Part shown: positions 16,857 through 29,884 of the stretch, piece by piece | Layout of the letters: every line of letters begins with the position of its first letter | Position numbering within the stretch: the first letter of the stretch is position 1 | From: Oleiagrimonas sp. C23AA | Lineage (GTDB): Bacteria > Pseudomonadota > Gammaproteobacteria > Xanthomonadales > Rhodanobacteraceae | Assembly: GCF_011759385.1 (NCBI RefSeq) | Contig: NZ_JAARLY010000005.1 | Location: 248,001 to 312,000, forward strand | Length of the DNA: 64,000 nt | Reading direction: 5' to 3' | Made by a program: the position numbers and the translations under genes | The notes under the pieces: generated by a model | The model's input: only the letters and a program-made list of their open reading frames with translations | What the model was told of the DNA's origin: nothing | The model's database searches: none

Positions 16857-17075
16857 ATGACACCTGATCCTTCGCAACTGTTCGTCCCTTATGTCGCCGG
16901 TGGACACTGGGTGGTCAGGCGCAGCCGCGTGGTCATCAGTACGCATGGCACACGCGACGAAGCGATTCTGGCGGCCAAGGAACGTGCGCGTGACCTGGCT
17001 TCACGCATGGACGATCCCATGCGCGTGCACGTGCAAGATGAGCACGGCGCCTGGGATGAAATCAGCTGGCGCTGA
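16857..17075 (+). CDS. Small DUF2188-like protein
   Basis: A 72-residue protein starting at ATG 16857. The segment GGHWVVRRSRVVISTHGTRDEA followed by a helix (AAKERARDLASRM) and a final strand (MRVHVQDEHGAWDE) is the beta-beta-alpha-beta pattern of DUF2188 proteins. Their function is not known to me. A longer form from 16701 is possible, but its extra N-terminus looks like untranslated sequence. It is divergent from the mannanase gene, with the palindromes between them. Confidence 0.75.
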   Translation: MTPDPSQLFVPYVAGGHWVVRRSRVVISTHGTRDEAILAAKERARDLASRMDDPMRVHVQDEHGAWDEISWR

Positions 17076-17390
17076 CACCAGCGACAGGGCGTACATCGTA
17101 CGCATTTCTCTTACCGTATCGGCCAATGCCATGCCGGTAGTAGCCAGAGCCTGAATCGCCGCAGACCGCTGCGTGAATCGTGTCAATGACGACACGCCGC
17201 TTTCACGTACGCTACGCAAAAGCGCCACGAAAAGTTGATGTTTCGCGGCCTAGAGTCAAAGGCACGTAGCGCGGCGGTATGTCTTTCATTTCCTGAATGA
17301 TTCATTCTGTGTACTTACGTGGAATGAGCCAGTCCGGTTCAACGAAAACGCATGCGACGCGCACGATCCAGACAAATGGATGGTGCGTTG
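17076..17390. other. Leader region upstream of the glycogen operon
   Basis: About 315 bases with no supported gene. This stretch should contain the promoter of the whole glgA-glgX operon. Visible structure: a GCGTAC-ATC-GTACGC inverted repeat at 17089-17103 and GAATGA-T-TCATTC at 17295-17307. I cannot assign a clear -35/-10 pair. Confidence 0.45.
17295..17307. promoter_or_regulatory. Short inverted repeat before glgA
   Basis: GAATGA and TCATTC separated by one base, 84 bases before the chosen glgA start. A possible operator for the glycogen/trehalose operon, but short enough to arise by chance. Confidence 0.3.
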
Positions 17391-18968
17391 ATGACTTCCT
17401 CACTCAGGCCGCCTGCCGGCCAGCGTTACATGCCTTCGACGGAACTGGTGCGGCGCACGCGCGCGCTCACCCATCTGGCCAAGGCCCACAGAACCCAGTC
17501 GCAGGCGATCAAGCGCCGGATACTTTTTGTCACCACCGAAATGGCCGATTTCGTCAAGGCCGGTGGACTGGGTGATGTCTCGGCGGCACTGCCCCGCGCT
17601 TTGGCGCGTTCGCAGGATGTCCGCGTACTGATTCCCGGCTATCGCCAGGTGCTGGCCAGCTGCCGGCAGGCCCGGCTCGTGGGGCGCATTGCACCGCTGG
17701 CGCAACTGCCGGCCTGCGATCTGCTGCTGGCGCGCAGCGACGATGGATTGGCTATCTACATACTGCGTTGTCCGGCACTCTACGAGCGTGACGGCTCCCC
17801 CTATGTTGCTCGCGACGGCGAAGCCTGGGCCGACAACACACTGCGCTTTGCCACCCTTTCGCACGCGGCGGCGGAAGTGGCAGCGGGTGCGGCCGGCCTG
17901 GACTGGCAGCCCCAATTGCTGCATCTCAATGACTGGCCGTGTGCACTCAGTGCCGGCTATCTGCGCTGGCGGGGACTGAAAACGCCGTGTCTGCTGACGA
18001 TTCACAACCTGGCCTATCAAGGCCTGTTCGAGCACACGCAGGGTGATGCGCTGGGCATACCGCGCGAAGCCCATGCCAGCATGGATTTCTACGGCCAGCT
18101 CTCGTTCCTGCAGGCGGGTATTCACTACGCCTCGCGCATCAATACAGTGAGCCGGCACTACGCCGAGCAAATCACGCTGCCGCCTTTGGGCTGTGGCTTG
18201 GACAGCCTGCTGCTGCGGCGAGCCGACCAGGGTCACCTCAGCGGCATCGTCAACGGCATCGACGTCAGCTGGGACCCGCGCAAGGACCGACACCTGCATT
18301 GCCACTTTGGCATTGACCAGTGGCGCGGCAAGCAGGCCAACAAGCATTTCCTGCAGCGCCATTTCGGCCTGCACCGCAGCCGCGGTCCCCTGTTTGCCGT
18401 GGTTTCGCGACTGGTGCAGCAAAAAGGGCTGGACCTGGTCTGCGAGGTGGCGCCACAGATTGTCGCCGCCGGCGGCCAGCTGTGCGTCATCGGTAGCGGC
18501 GAGGCCTCGGTGGAACAGGCAGTCGGCGAACTGGGGCAGCGCTATCCTGGTCATGTGGCCACGCATGTCGGTTTTCGCGAGTCGCTGGCACGACGCATGT
18601 TTGCCGGTTCGGACTTCCTGTTGATGCCCTCGCGCTTCGAGCCGTGCGGCCTCAGCCAAATGTATGCCCAGCGCTTTGGCTCGCTGCCACTGGCGCACGC
18701 CACCGGCGGCCTGATCGATACCATCGACGACGGTGTCACCGGCTTCCTTTTCCCGCGGGCCAGCGCAGATGGTCTACGGGCATGCATCGAGCGCGCCTTC
18801 CGCGTGTATCGCTGCACACCGCTGCTTTATGCGATGCGTCGTGCGGCGATGCTGATACCGATGGGTTGGGATGCGGCCTGCGAGCAGTACCTTGGCCTGT
18901 ACGACGCCCTCAGCCACCCCGCGCCCACACCGCATCCGGCAAACACCGACCACAAGGCCATCGCATGA
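17391..18968 (+). CDS. glgA: Glycogen synthase, GT5 family
   Basis: Transfers glucose from a nucleotide sugar (normally ADP-glucose) to the growing alpha-1,4-glucan. The N-terminal Rossmann domain opens with [18 protein letters not shown], containing the KxGGL motif for the nucleotide sugar; HNLAYQGLF and the late [19 protein letters not shown] are further GT5 landmarks. There are about 45 residues ahead of the core that E. coli GlgA lacks. Start sites at 17352, 17376 and 17391 are all possible and none has a clear ribosome binding site; I use 17391 as the shortest. The stop overlaps glgB (ATGA). No glgC gene is present in the window. Confidence 0.95.
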   Translation: MTSSLRPPAGQRYMPSTELVRRTRALTHLAKAHRTQSQAIKRRILFVTTEMADFVKAGGLGDVSAALPRALARSQDVRVLIPGYRQVLASCRQARLVGRIAPLAQLPACDLLLARSDDGLAIYILRCPALYERDGSPYVARDGEAWADNTLRFATLSHAAAEVAAGAAGLDWQPQLLHLNDWPCALSAGYLRWRGLKTPCLLTIHNLAYQGLFEHTQGDALGIPREAHASMDFYGQLSFLQAGIHYASRINTVSRHYAEQITLPPLGCGLDSLLLRRADQGHLSGIVNGIDVSWDPRKDRHLHCHFGIDQWRGKQANKHFLQRHFGLHRSRGPLFAVVSRLVQQKGLDLVCEVAPQIVAAGGQLCVIGSGEASVEQAVGELGQRYPGHVATHVGFRESLARRMFAGSDFLLMPSRFEPCGLSQMYAQRFGSLPLAHATGGLIDTIDDGVTGFLFPRASADGLRACIERAFRVYRCTPLLYAMRRAAMLIPMGWDAACEQYLGLYDALSHPAPTPHPANTDHKAIA

Positions 18969-21199
18969 GTGAAGCGGCGATGTACTTGGGCTGTGGGGAG
19001 CCAGGTCCTTGCGCCGACGATCCGGCCTGGCGTGCACTGGTGCGAGGAGAACACGGCGACCCATTCGCCCTGCTCGGCCCGCATGAAGATGCCAATGGAC
19101 ACTGCCAGGTCACCGTGCTGGCGCCGCACGCACGGCGCGTTTGGCTTGTCGATGCAGCGGACCGGACGCTGGCGCGTCAGGCGACTCCCTTCGCCGCGGC
19201 CGGACTGTTTCGTGCCCCCTGGCCAGAGGGTACCCGGCGTGCCTATCGAGTCTGCATGGAAGGCCCACACGGTGTCGACGAACAAGCCGACCCGTATGCC
19301 TTCGGTCTGTTGCTGAAAGAATCCGATCTCACGGCCATGGCCGCTGGCGATGGTGCCATCTGGCGCCGACAACTGGGTGCCCGGGTCATGACCCTCAGTG
19401 GCATCGAGGGGGTGCGTTTCGCGGTGTGGGCACCGCACGCACGCCGGGTGTCGGTGGTGGGTGATTTCAACGGCTGGGATGGCCGCCTTCATCCGATGCG
19501 AAGACGCCACAATGGCGGCGTGTGGGAGCTGTTCCTGCCATGCGCCAAGGTCGGCGACCGCTACAAGTACGAGCTGATCGGACCGGATGGACAAGATCTT
19601 CCACTGAAGGCCGACCCCATGGCACGACGCTGCGAAGCACCGCCGGCCACCGCTTCCATCGTCACTGACATCGACCATTATGACTGGCAAGACGAGGCAT
19701 GGATGGCCCGGCAGGCACGGCCGGCGCGACCTTCGCAGCCGATCAGCATCTACGAAGTACACGCGCCGTCCTGGCGCCACGATGCGCACGGCAAGATCCT
19801 GGACTGGGACGGTCTGCGCGAGCAGTTGATTCCCTACGTCTGCCAGCTGGGGTTCACCCATATCGAATTGCTTCCAGTCAGTGAACATCCTTTCGGCGGC
19901 TCGTGGGGTTATCAGCCGTTGGGGCTCTACGCGCCGACTGCCCGGCTGGGTTCGGCGCAGGCATTGATGCGCTTTGTCGATGCCTGTCACCAGGCCGGGA
20001 TCGGCGTCATCGTTGACTGGGTGAGCGCGCATTTTCCCAGCGATGAACATGGTCTGGCGTGCTTTGACGGCTACGAACTTTATGAACACGCCGACCCGCG
20101 CGAGGGCATGCACCGCGACTGGAACACGCTGATCTACAACTATGGCCGGCCTGAAGTGGCGGCCTATCTGATCGGCAATGCGCTGGAATGGATCGAACGC
20201 TTTCACATCGACGGACTGCGCGTGGATGCGGTCGCCTCGATGCTCTACCGCGACTACAGCCGACCCGATGGCGAATGGATTCCCAATGTTCACGGCGGGC
20301 GCGAGAATCTGGAAGCGCTGGCCTTCATCCGCACGTTCAACCGCACCCTGGCGCAAAAACATCCCGGTGTGCTGCGCATGGCCGAGGAATCGACCGCCTG
20401 GCCTGGCGTCACGCGGCCGCCATCGCGCGGCGGCCTGGGCTTCAGCCACAAGTGGAACATGGGCTGGATGCACGACACGCTCAGCTACATGCGTCGCGAC
20501 CCGGCGCACCGCTGCCATCACCACAGCGAGATGAGCTTCGGGCTGGTCTACGCGTTCTCCGAGCGCTTTGTGCTGCCGCTGTCACACGATGAAGTGGTGC
20601 ACGGCAAAGGCTCGCTGCTGGGCAAGATGCCTGGCGACGCCTGGCAACAGGCGGCCAACCTGCGCGCCTACCTGGGCTTCATGTGGGCCCATCCGGGACG
20701 CAAACTGCTGTTCATGGGCGGCGAGTTTGGCCAGTACCGCGAATGGGACCACGATGGCCAGCTCGACTGGCCACTTCTGCTGCACCCCCTGCACGCCGGG
20801 CTGCAACGTCTGGTCGGCGATCTCAACCATACCCTGCGGGTCACACCCGCACTGTACCGGGCCGACCAGGATGCCGCCGGCTTTCGCTGGAGCATCAATG
20901 ACGATGCTGCCAACAGCGTATTCGCCTTCCTGCGCCAGGATCCGCGTGGCGGGGCGCCCCTGCTGTGCATCACCAACTTCACGCCTGTGCCGCGTCATGC
21001 CTATCGTGTCGGGGTACCGGAAGGCGGCGCCTGGCGTGAGTGCCTGAATACCGACAGCGCCCACTACGGCGGCAGCAACATGGGCAACGGTGGCAGCGTT
21101 CGGGCGCTGGAGGCTCCCAGCCATGGCCTGACCTGCGCACTGGAACTGACACTGCCACCACTGGCCACGCTATGGCTGCAACCGGTGCGCGCCGCATGA
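18965..21199 (+). CDS. glgB: 1,4-alpha-glucan branching enzyme, GH13
   Basis: Cuts alpha-1,4 links and rejoins the fragment as an alpha-1,6 branch. The 744-residue length is typical of GlgB with its two N-terminal modules: an N1 domain ([12 protein letters not shown]) and a CBM48 ([20 protein letters not shown]). The catalytic barrel holds the nucleophile Asp in [17 protein letters not shown], the acid/base Glu in MAEESTAWP and the third Asp in [13 protein letters not shown]. It starts in the glgA stop and ends in the treZ start, both as ATGA overlaps, so translation is coupled through the operon. Confidence 0.97.
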   Translation: MSEAAMYLGCGEPGPCADDPAWRALVRGEHGDPFALLGPHEDANGHCQVTVLAPHARRVWLVDAADRTLARQATPFAAAGLFRAPWPEGTRRAYRVCMEGPHGVDEQADPYAFGLLLKESDLTAMAAGDGAIWRRQLGARVMTLSGIEGVRFAVWAPHARRVSVVGDFNGWDGRLHPMRRRHNGGVWELFLPCAKVGDRYKYELIGPDGQDLPLKADPMARRCEAPPATASIVTDIDHYDWQDEAWMARQARPARPSQPISIYEVHAPSWRHDAHGKILDWDGLREQLIPYVCQLGFTHIELLPVSEHPFGGSWGYQPLGLYAPTARLGSAQALMRFVDACHQAGIGVIVDWVSAHFPSDEHGLACFDGYELYEHADPREGMHRDWNTLIYNYGRPEVAAYLIGNALEWIERFHIDGLRVDAVASMLYRDYSRPDGEWIPNVHGGRENLEALAFIRTFNRTLAQKHPGVLRMAEESTAWPGVTRPPSRGGLGFSHKWNMGWMHDTLSYMRRDPAHRCHHHSEMSFGLVYAFSERFVLPLSHDEVVHGKGSLLGKMPGDAWQQAANLRAYLGFMWAHPGRKLLFMGGEFGQYREWDHDGQLDWPLLLHPLHAGLQRLVGDLNHTLRVTPALYRADQDAAGFRWSINDDAANSVFAFLRQDPRGGAPLLCITNFTPVPRHAYRVGVPEGGAWRECLNTDSAHYGGSNMGNGGSVRALEAPSHGLTCALELTLPPLATLWLQPVRAA

Positions 21200-22971
21200 G
21201 CGCCTTCGTGCCGAGGCTCGGCCCGCGACGTCTCGACGACACCCACACGCTGTTCCGATTGTGGGCACCGTCGGCCCAGCGTGTGGAGTTGCTGCTGGAC
21301 AACGCGCCGGCCCAGACCATGTCCCGTGATGCGGACAGCCTGTTTCACTGCCGCGCCGAGGCCGGCACCGGCCAGCGCTATCGCTTTCGCATCGATGGCC
21401 GATACACCGTGCCCGATCCGGCCTCGCGCTGGCAGCCCGAGGGTGTGCACGGACCCAGCGCACTGCTCGATGAGCGCAGCTATCGCTGGCAACACGCCAA
21501 CTGGCAAGGGCGGCCCTGGCACGAGGCGGTGATCTACGAACTGCACGTGGGTACCTGCGGCGGTTACGACGGTGTCATCGCACAACTACCGCAGCTGGCA
21601 CGGTGGGGCATCACCGCCATCGAACTGATGCCGCTGGCCAGCGTTCCAGGCGAACGCAACTGGGGCTATGACGGCGTACTGCCGTACGCACCACATGCCG
21701 CGCTGGGCCACCCGGATCGCCTCAAGGCGTTGATCGATGCCGCCCACGGGTTTGGCCTGATGGTCTTTGCCGATGTGGTCTACAACCACTTTGGCCCAGA
21801 TGGCAACGCCCTGCCCGGCTATGCCGCCGCGTTCTTCCGAGACGACCGGCATACACCCTGGGGCCCCGCCATCGATTTCGATCAACCCATGGTGCAGCGC
21901 TATTTCGCCGATCATGCCCTCAGCTGGCTGCTGGACTATCGCTTCGACGGGTTGCGTCTGGACGCCGTGCATGCGCTGGAGCCGCGACGATTCCTGCAGC
22001 AACTGAGTCGCGAGGTGCGCCTGCACGTCACCGAAGACCGGCACGTGCACCTGATGCTGGAGAACGAAAACAACGAATCGCACTGGCTCGACGCAGATTA
22101 TGTCGCGCAGTGGAACGACGATTTCCACAATGCGCTGCACGTGATGCTGACCGGCGAAACCTACGGCTATTACGCCAACTTTGCCGATAACCCTGCACGC
22201 CATCTGGCGCGCGTGCTGAAGGAAGGCTTCGCCTACCAGGGCGAAGTCGACGCGCGTGATCGCCGTCGTGGCGAACCCAGCGCCTACCTGCCCAGCAGTG
22301 CATTCATCCACTTTGCCCAGAACCACGACCAGGTTGGCAACCGCGCGCTGGGCGAGCGCCTGATCAGCCTTGTAGGCGCGGCGCACACGCGCCTGGCCAT
22401 GGCCCTGACCGCGCTGTGTCCGATGATTCCGCTGTTCTTCATGGGCGAGCCGTGGGGTCACGAACAGCCGTTTCTGTTCTTCACCGACTTTGCGCCGCCA
22501 CTGGACCAACAGGTGCGCGATGGCCGGCGTCGCGAATTTACCGACTTTCCGGGGTTTGCCGACCCCCAGAGGCGCGCACTGATACCCGATCCCAACGACA
22601 GACTCACGTTCCTGAAATCACGGGCACCGATAGAAGAAGCCGACGGCCAGCGTGGTACCCATTGGCTGGCGTTCTTCCAGGGCCTGCTGCAATGCCGCCA
22701 GCAGTACACCGCCGCCCTGAACGGCGCGCGGGGACTGCAGGCAAACGTACTCTCGGACCAGGCCTTGCACGCCAGCTGGCGACTGGGCGACGGGCGTGAG
22801 CTGGCTATCGCCTTCAACGCCGGCGACACGGCGGCCACGCTTCCCGCACCGCATCGAACGCCGGTGGCGGAGATTCTTTACGCACTCAACACTGACAGTG
22901 ATGCACTGCTCAAGGGCAAGCTGCCGCCAGGCAGCCTGCTGGCGTGGTGGCCTCTGGAGGCGGCCGCATGA
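21196..22971 (+). CDS. treZ: Malto-oligosyltrehalose trehalohydrolase, GH13
   Basis: Releases free trehalose from the trehalosyl end made by TreY. It is 591 residues long. An N-terminal CBM48-like domain ([17 protein letters not shown]) is followed by a GH13 barrel with the nucleophile in [12 protein letters not shown], the acid/base Glu in LMLENENNE and the third acid in [10 protein letters not shown]. The start sits in the glgB stop and the stop overlaps malQ (ATGA on both sides). TreZ separated from TreY by malQ is an unusual order but keeps all three on one transcript. Confidence 0.96.
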   Translation: MSAFVPRLGPRRLDDTHTLFRLWAPSAQRVELLLDNAPAQTMSRDADSLFHCRAEAGTGQRYRFRIDGRYTVPDPASRWQPEGVHGPSALLDERSYRWQHANWQGRPWHEAVIYELHVGTCGGYDGVIAQLPQLARWGITAIELMPLASVPGERNWGYDGVLPYAPHAALGHPDRLKALIDAAHGFGLMVFADVVYNHFGPDGNALPGYAAAFFRDDRHTPWGPAIDFDQPMVQRYFADHALSWLLDYRFDGLRLDAVHALEPRRFLQQLSREVRLHVTEDRHVHLMLENENNESHWLDADYVAQWNDDFHNALHVMLTGETYGYYANFADNPARHLARVLKEGFAYQGEVDARDRRRGEPSAYLPSSAFIHFAQNHDQVGNRALGERLISLVGAAHTRLAMALTALCPMIPLFFMGEPWGHEQPFLFFTDFAPPLDQQVRDGRRREFTDFPGFADPQRRALIPDPNDRLTFLKSRAPIEEADGQRGTHWLAFFQGLLQCRQQYTAALNGARGLQANVLSDQALHASWRLGDGRELAIAFNAGDTAATLPAPHRTPVAEILYALNTDSDALLKGKLPPGSLLAWWPLEAAA

Positions 22972-24884
22972 GCCTGGTCGCCCGTGACGCCCTGGCCGAA
23001 GCGGTTGGCTTGCTCAACGACTGGACCGACGCCGACGGGCGTCGGCACAAGCTGTCCTCGATTACTCAAGTACAGGTGCTGGAAGCGCTGGGTTACCCGG
23101 CACGCAACGAGGCGGACTGTCTGCATGGCCTGGAGCGTCTGCAGCGCGACCTCGCCCAGGGGCCACCGTTGCTGACCACGGAGCTGGAGCGGGCCGTCGA
23201 TGTGGGCTCGCCCGGGGCGCCATATCGCATCGAGAATGAGCACGGCCAGATCAGCGAAGGGCGCCTGGATAGCCATGGCCGACTGCCGGCTATTTCCCAG
23301 CCCGGGTATTATCAGATCAGCACCGGTGACCAGCTTCGCACCGTGGCAGCGGCGCCGGCACAGGCCTTCGGTATCGCCGATCGCACCGGCGAGGACGATC
23401 CCCACGTATGGGGCCTGACCGCGCAGGTATATGCCTTGCGTGGCCACCCCGACGACGGCGTCGGCGATGCCGCCGGCACCCTGCCCTGGATCGAAACACT
23501 CGCCGCGTACGATGGCGACGCGCTGGCATTAAGCCCGATACACGCCATGGAACCAGTAACCGGCGGCATCAGCCCTTACTCGCCCAGCGACCGGCGATTC
23601 TACAATGTGTTGCACGCCGCACCGGCGCTGGTGGTCGGCGAACGGGCCTTCACCGAGTTGGTCGACGCTGAAAACCTGCCCGGGGTGTCCGATGACTCAC
23701 TCGTGGACTGGCGCGCGGCCGAGGCACGCAAATGGCAGGTGATCGATCAGCTGTTTCAGCGCCGACACCTGCTGGATACCGAACTGCGGGTGGACCTGGC
23801 CGAATTTCGCCGTGAAGGTGGTGCGGACCTGGTCGGCTTTGCGGCGTTCATGGCACGCCACGATCTCGGTGCCGAGGCGGCCGAACGGCAGGTGTTCGCG
23901 CAGTGGATGGCCTCGCGTAGCTGGCAGCATGTGGCCGAACATGCCCAGCGGCGCGGCTTGCGCATAGGCCTGATCGCCGACCTGGCGGTGGGTTTTCGTG
24001 CCGACGGTGCCGAGGCTGCCGCGCATCCAGCCACCTTGTTGCATGGCCTGACCCTGGGCGCGCCGCCGGATGCATTCAACGCCATGGGGCAGGACTGGTC
24101 GATTACTGGCTACCACCCGCTGGCGTTGCGCCGTCATGGCTACCGGCCATTTCTGGAACTGCTGCGCGCCGGCATGCGCCACTGCGGCGCGATTCGTATC
24201 GACCACATTCTCGGCCTGATGCGGCTTTGGTTGATCCCAGCCGATGCCGATCCTCGCGAGGGCGCTTATCTTTGCTATCCGCTGACCGACCTGCTGCGTC
24301 TGCTCAAGCTGGAATCGTGGCGGCACCGTTGCGCAGTGATCGGCGAGGACCTTGGCACCGTACCGCCTGAACTGCGTGCCAAGCTGGCGCGCAGCGGCGT
24401 GCTTGGCACTGACGTAATGATGTTCGCGCGCGATGGCGTCGGACGCTTCCTGCCCAGCCGGCAGTGGCGAAGCCAAGCGATAGCGACCACCACCACTCAC
24501 GACCTGCCGAGCTTTGCCGGCTGGCGTATCGGACGCGATGTGCAGTGGCGGCGGCGCCTGGGTCAGGTGAATGCAGATTCAGCGGCCGCCCAATTGAAGG
24601 CGCGCACGAGAGATGTTACCGACCTGGCGCACCAGGTCAGCGGGCGCCGCGATGGCCGCGGCCAGTCACCCGCCGCTACCTTTGCCTGGGTCGCCAAAAG
24701 CCCCGCGCCATTGATGCTGTTGCCACTGGAGGACGCGCTGGGCGAGATCGAGCAACCCAATCTTCCCGGCACCATTGACGCCCATCCCAACTGGCAACGC
24801 CGGCAGAGCGAGCCGCTGCCCGAGGCGACCATCGATGCCCATCTGCAGGCGGTCGCGCGCCAGCGTCCGAGACAGCGGCCATGA
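22968..24884 (+). CDS. malQ: 4-alpha-glucanotransferase (amylomaltase), GH77
   Basis: Transfers maltosyl and longer alpha-1,4-glucan segments between chains, lengthening short maltodextrins so that TreY, GlgB or phosphorylase can use them. It is 638 residues long with an N-terminal extension of about 130 residues before the GH77 barrel. Recognisable sites are GLIADLAVGFRADGAEA, IRIDHILGLMRLW (nucleophile Asp), VIGEDLGTVPPEL (acid/base Glu) and TTTHDLPSFAGW. Translationally coupled to treZ and treY by ATGA overlaps. Confidence 0.96.
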   Translation: MSLVARDALAEAVGLLNDWTDADGRRHKLSSITQVQVLEALGYPARNEADCLHGLERLQRDLAQGPPLLTTELERAVDVGSPGAPYRIENEHGQISEGRLDSHGRLPAISQPGYYQISTGDQLRTVAAAPAQAFGIADRTGEDDPHVWGLTAQVYALRGHPDDGVGDAAGTLPWIETLAAYDGDALALSPIHAMEPVTGGISPYSPSDRRFYNVLHAAPALVVGERAFTELVDAENLPGVSDDSLVDWRAAEARKWQVIDQLFQRRHLLDTELRVDLAEFRREGGADLVGFAAFMARHDLGAEAAERQVFAQWMASRSWQHVAEHAQRRGLRIGLIADLAVGFRADGAEAAAHPATLLHGLTLGAPPDAFNAMGQDWSITGYHPLALRRHGYRPFLELLRAGMRHCGAIRIDHILGLMRLWLIPADADPREGAYLCYPLTDLLRLLKLESWRHRCAVIGEDLGTVPPELRAKLARSGVLGTDVMMFARDGVGRFLPSRQWRSQAIATTTTHDLPSFAGWRIGRDVQWRRRLGQVNADSAAAQLKARTRDVTDLAHQVSGRRDGRGQSPAATFAWVAKSPAPLMLLPLEDALGEIEQPNLPGTIDAHPNWQRRQSEPLPEATIDAHLQAVARQRPRQRP

Positions 24885-27469
24885 CCGACTGGCGCGCCAC
24901 CGCCCGCCTGCAGTGCCACGCCGGCTTCACGCTCGATGATGCTGCCGCGCAGGTGCCGCGCCTGGCCCGCCTGGGTATCAGCCACCTCTACACATCCCCG
25001 CTGACCGCAGCCGTGCCCGGTTCCACGCATGGCTATGACGGCGTCGACCCCACACGCATCAGTCCGGAACTGGGTGGCGAGGCCGCCCTGAAGCGTCTCG
25101 TGCATGCCCTGCATGCGCACGACATGGGGTTGCTGCTGGATATCGTGCCCAACCACCTGGCCGCGCACGCGGACAATCCATGGTGGCAGGACGTGCTTCG
25201 CCATGGCACCGAGAGCCCCTACGCGGGCTACTTCGATATCGACTGGAAAGCGCCGGGCGCGCAGGGCCGGTTGCAATGGCCGGTGCTCGACCGCCCGTAC
25301 GCACAGGCGCTACAACAAGGCGTACTCACCGTCATGGTGGAGGGCGACAACGCCTGGTTCTGCCATCACCAGCAGCGTTTTCCCCTCTACCTACCGCGGC
25401 AACGCTGCACGCATGCCATCGATGCGGAGTGGGCCAGCAAGGTCAACCAGAGCCCACAGGCCCTGCATGAGCTGCACGAACGGCAGGCCTATCACTTGCT
25501 TTGGTGGCGCGCTGGTCACGACCAGATCAACATCCGGCGATTTTTCGACATCACCTCGCTTGTGGCCGTGCGCGTGGAGCGTCGCGAAGTGTTCGACGCT
25601 ATGCACGCCCTGCCGCTGGCGTTGATCGAGCGTGGCTGGGTGGACGGCCTGCGCATTGATCACATCGACGGGCTGACCAATCCAGCCGCCTATCTGGATC
25701 GCCTGCGTCGGCGCATGGATATCGCGCGCAAAGCCTCCGGGCGCCCCGGTCCGGCCCGACTGTGGGTGGAAAAGATCCTGGCCAACCACGAAACGCTGCC
25801 CGAGGCCTGGCCGGTTGAAGGCAGCACCGGCTACGACTTCATGGCCGAGACCTGCGCCCTACTGCATATGCGTCGCGGCCAGCAGCAGTTGCAGCGTGAC
25901 TGGACGCACCGCACCGGCATGGCTGGCATCGAGCAGGAAGAGCGCCGCGCGCGCCGGCAGATTCTGGAGACCAGTCTGTACGCCGAATGGCAGCGCGCGG
26001 TACGTGCACTGCACGCGGTGAGTCGCCACGAGGCCGCACAGGCCGAGCTTTCCGAACATGCCTGGCAACGCGCGCTGGGTGTCGTGCTCGGCCACCTTCG
26101 CGTGTACCGCAGCTACGCCACACCCGATGGCCTGTCGGACCCCGATCGTCAGCATCTGGCACCGGCCTTCGATCAGGCACGCGCCGACGCCGGTCCCCTG
26201 CTCATCCATGCCATGGACGCCCTATGGGCTGTGCTCGGCGATCACGGCGAAGACAGCACGGCGGCACGCACGCGACGACGCCATGCACGCCAGCGTTTCG
26301 AACAACTGGCCGCACCACTCAACGCCAAGGCCGTGGAGGACCGCTTGTTCTATCGCCACGGCGCGACGCTGGCGCTCAACGAGGTGGGCAGCCAGCCGCA
26401 GCAACCGGTGTGCAGCGCTGCTGATTTTCATGCCGCGGCCACGCGGCGCGCGGTGACCCATCCACGCAGCCTACTGGCGCTTTCCACGCACGATCACAAA
26501 CGCGGCGCAGACGTGCGCGCGCGTCTGGCAGTGCTCAGTGAATGTGCGCCGTGGTGGATCGAGCAGACCCGACGCTGGCAGGCGCTCAGCCAGTCTTGGC
26601 GCCTGGGCTCGGCGCCGGATACGGCCGAGGCGCTGATGCTTTATCAGACGCTGTTTGGCACCTGGCCGCGCGTGCGTGAGCGCCCCGGCGCGGCACTGCC
26701 GGCCGACTACGTCGAGCGCATCCTGGCCTGGCAACGCAAAGCACTGCGCGAGGCGGCGCGCCACAGTAGCTGGATGACGCCGGATAACGACTACGAGCAC
26801 GCCGTCGAGCACTTCATCCGCCACCTGCTGCAAGCGCCAGAGGGACATACCGTGCGCGAGGGACTGGATGCCGCCGTCACGCGCCTGGCTCCCGCCGGAG
26901 CCGTGAATGGTCTTGCCCAGCTCGCCCTGGCCCTGTGCACACCGGGCGTACCCGATATTTACCAGGGCGTGACCGGCTGGGATGACAGCCTGGTTGATCC
27001 GGATAACCGCCGTGCCCCCGATCATGCCCGTGAACAACACTGGCTTCAGGACACCGCATCGTGGGCCGAGCTTCTGGCGCAATGGCCGGATGGGCGGGTG
27101 CGCCATCGGCTGATCGCCCGACTGCTCGAGCTTCGCCGTATGCAACCGGAGCTGTTCATGGACGCTCGCTATGTTCCGCTGCAACCACGTGGCCCGGCGC
27201 CGCTGCTCGCCTTTGCCCGTGAGCACCGCCTCGGCCTGTTGATCTGCGTACTGCCGCGCGGTCCATTCACGCTTGGCGTGGATCACGCCCTGAGCTTCGC
27301 CGAAGGCGCCTGGCAGGAGACCCGTCTTGCGATTCCCGAAGGCCACTATCGCCACGTGCTGAGCGGGCGCTCACTCAGGCTCGAAAATGGCCAGTTAGAA
27401 GCATCCGAGCTGTTCGACCACGGACCGATTGGCGTGCTGCTTCGCGAACCGGCGCCTCCCTGCTCTTGA
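24881..27469 (+). CDS. treY: Malto-oligosyltrehalose synthase, GH13
   Basis: Isomerises the reducing-end alpha-1,4 bond of a maltodextrin to an alpha,alpha-1,1 bond, producing malto-oligosyltrehalose for TreZ. The 862-residue length fits the family. It begins with the TreY-type ATARLQCHAGFTLDDAAAQV, then SPLTAAVPGSTHGYDGVDP, LLLDIVPNHLAAH, the nucleophile in GLRIDHIDGLTNPAAYL, the acid/base Glu in LWVEKILANHETLPE, and STHDHKRGADVRARL. It starts in the malQ stop. A 15-base gap separates it from the small gene that follows. Confidence 0.97.
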   Translation: MTDWRATARLQCHAGFTLDDAAAQVPRLARLGISHLYTSPLTAAVPGSTHGYDGVDPTRISPELGGEAALKRLVHALHAHDMGLLLDIVPNHLAAHADNPWWQDVLRHGTESPYAGYFDIDWKAPGAQGRLQWPVLDRPYAQALQQGVLTVMVEGDNAWFCHHQQRFPLYLPRQRCTHAIDAEWASKVNQSPQALHELHERQAYHLLWWRAGHDQINIRRFFDITSLVAVRVERREVFDAMHALPLALIERGWVDGLRIDHIDGLTNPAAYLDRLRRRMDIARKASGRPGPARLWVEKILANHETLPEAWPVEGSTGYDFMAETCALLHMRRGQQQLQRDWTHRTGMAGIEQEERRARRQILETSLYAEWQRAVRALHAVSRHEAAQAELSEHAWQRALGVVLGHLRVYRSYATPDGLSDPDRQHLAPAFDQARADAGPLLIHAMDALWAVLGDHGEDSTAARTRRRHARQRFEQLAAPLNAKAVEDRLFYRHGATLALNEVGSQPQQPVCSAADFHAAATRRAVTHPRSLLALSTHDHKRGADVRARLAVLSECAPWWIEQTRRWQALSQSWRLGSAPDTAEALMLYQTLFGTWPRVRERPGAALPADYVERILAWQRKALREAARHSSWMTPDNDYEHAVEHFIRHLLQAPEGHTVREGLDAAVTRLAPAGAVNGLAQLALALCTPGVPDIYQGVTGWDDSLVDPDNRRAPDHAREQHWLQDTASWAELLAQWPDGRVRHRLIARLLELRRMQPELFMDARYVPLQPRGPAPLLAFAREHRLGLLICVLPRGPFTLGVDHALSFAEGAWQETRLAIPEGHYRHVLSGRSLRLENGQLEASELFDHGPIGVLLREPAPPCS

Positions 27470-27484
27470 ACGAGACCTGCCTGC

Positions 27485-27676
27485 ATGAACACGACAGTTG
27501 CGCCACGTGAGGCCCGCATTCGCGAGCTGGCCCATCACATCTGGGAAAGCGAGGGCTGCCCAGACGGCCAGGAAGCGCGCCACTGGTCGATGGCCGAGCG
27601 CCTGGTCGATGCCGAAGATCGCGTCTACGCCGAACAACACGCCCCCGCCCCGCCCCGACGCCGCAAGCGCCGCTGA
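27485..27676 (+). CDS. Small DUF2934-like protein inside the glycogen operon
   Basis: A 63-residue protein with the DUF2934 pattern IRELAHHIWESEGCPDGQ and HWSMAERLV, ending in an arginine/lysine-rich tail (PRRRKRR). Function unknown. Such proteins are often found beside glycogen and trehalose genes (recollection), which suggests a regulatory or enzyme-associated role. It lies 15 bases after treY and 18 bases before glgX, so it belongs to the same transcript. Confidence 0.85.
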   Translation: MNTTVAPREARIRELAHHIWESEGCPDGQEARHWSMAERLVDAEDRVYAEQHAPAPPRRRKRR

Positions 27677-27694
27677 CCCACGCCAGGAACCGAC

Positions 27695-29815
<2,121 letters not shown>

Positions 29816-29820
29816 CACGA

Positions 29821-29850
29821 AACGCCCGGCGCCATGGCCGGGCGTTTTTT
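29821..29850 (+). terminator. Rho-independent terminator of the glycogen/trehalose operon
   Basis: A 10-bp perfect stem (AACGCCCGGC / GCCGGGCGTT) with a six-base loop, followed directly by T residues to 29850. It lies between glgX and the converging S10 peptidase gene and could also slow minus-strand transcription. Confidence 0.92.
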
Positions 29851-29884
29851 GGCATCAACTCAATACCATCGACGCATGGAACGT

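Noticed and set aside
15269-16867. Plus-strand frame of 532 codons over the mannanase
   Set aside because: Antisense to a clear GH76 gene with signal peptide and ribosome binding site.
18827-20524. Minus-strand frame of 565 codons over glgA/glgB
   Set aside because: Antisense to strongly conserved GH13 and GT5 motifs.
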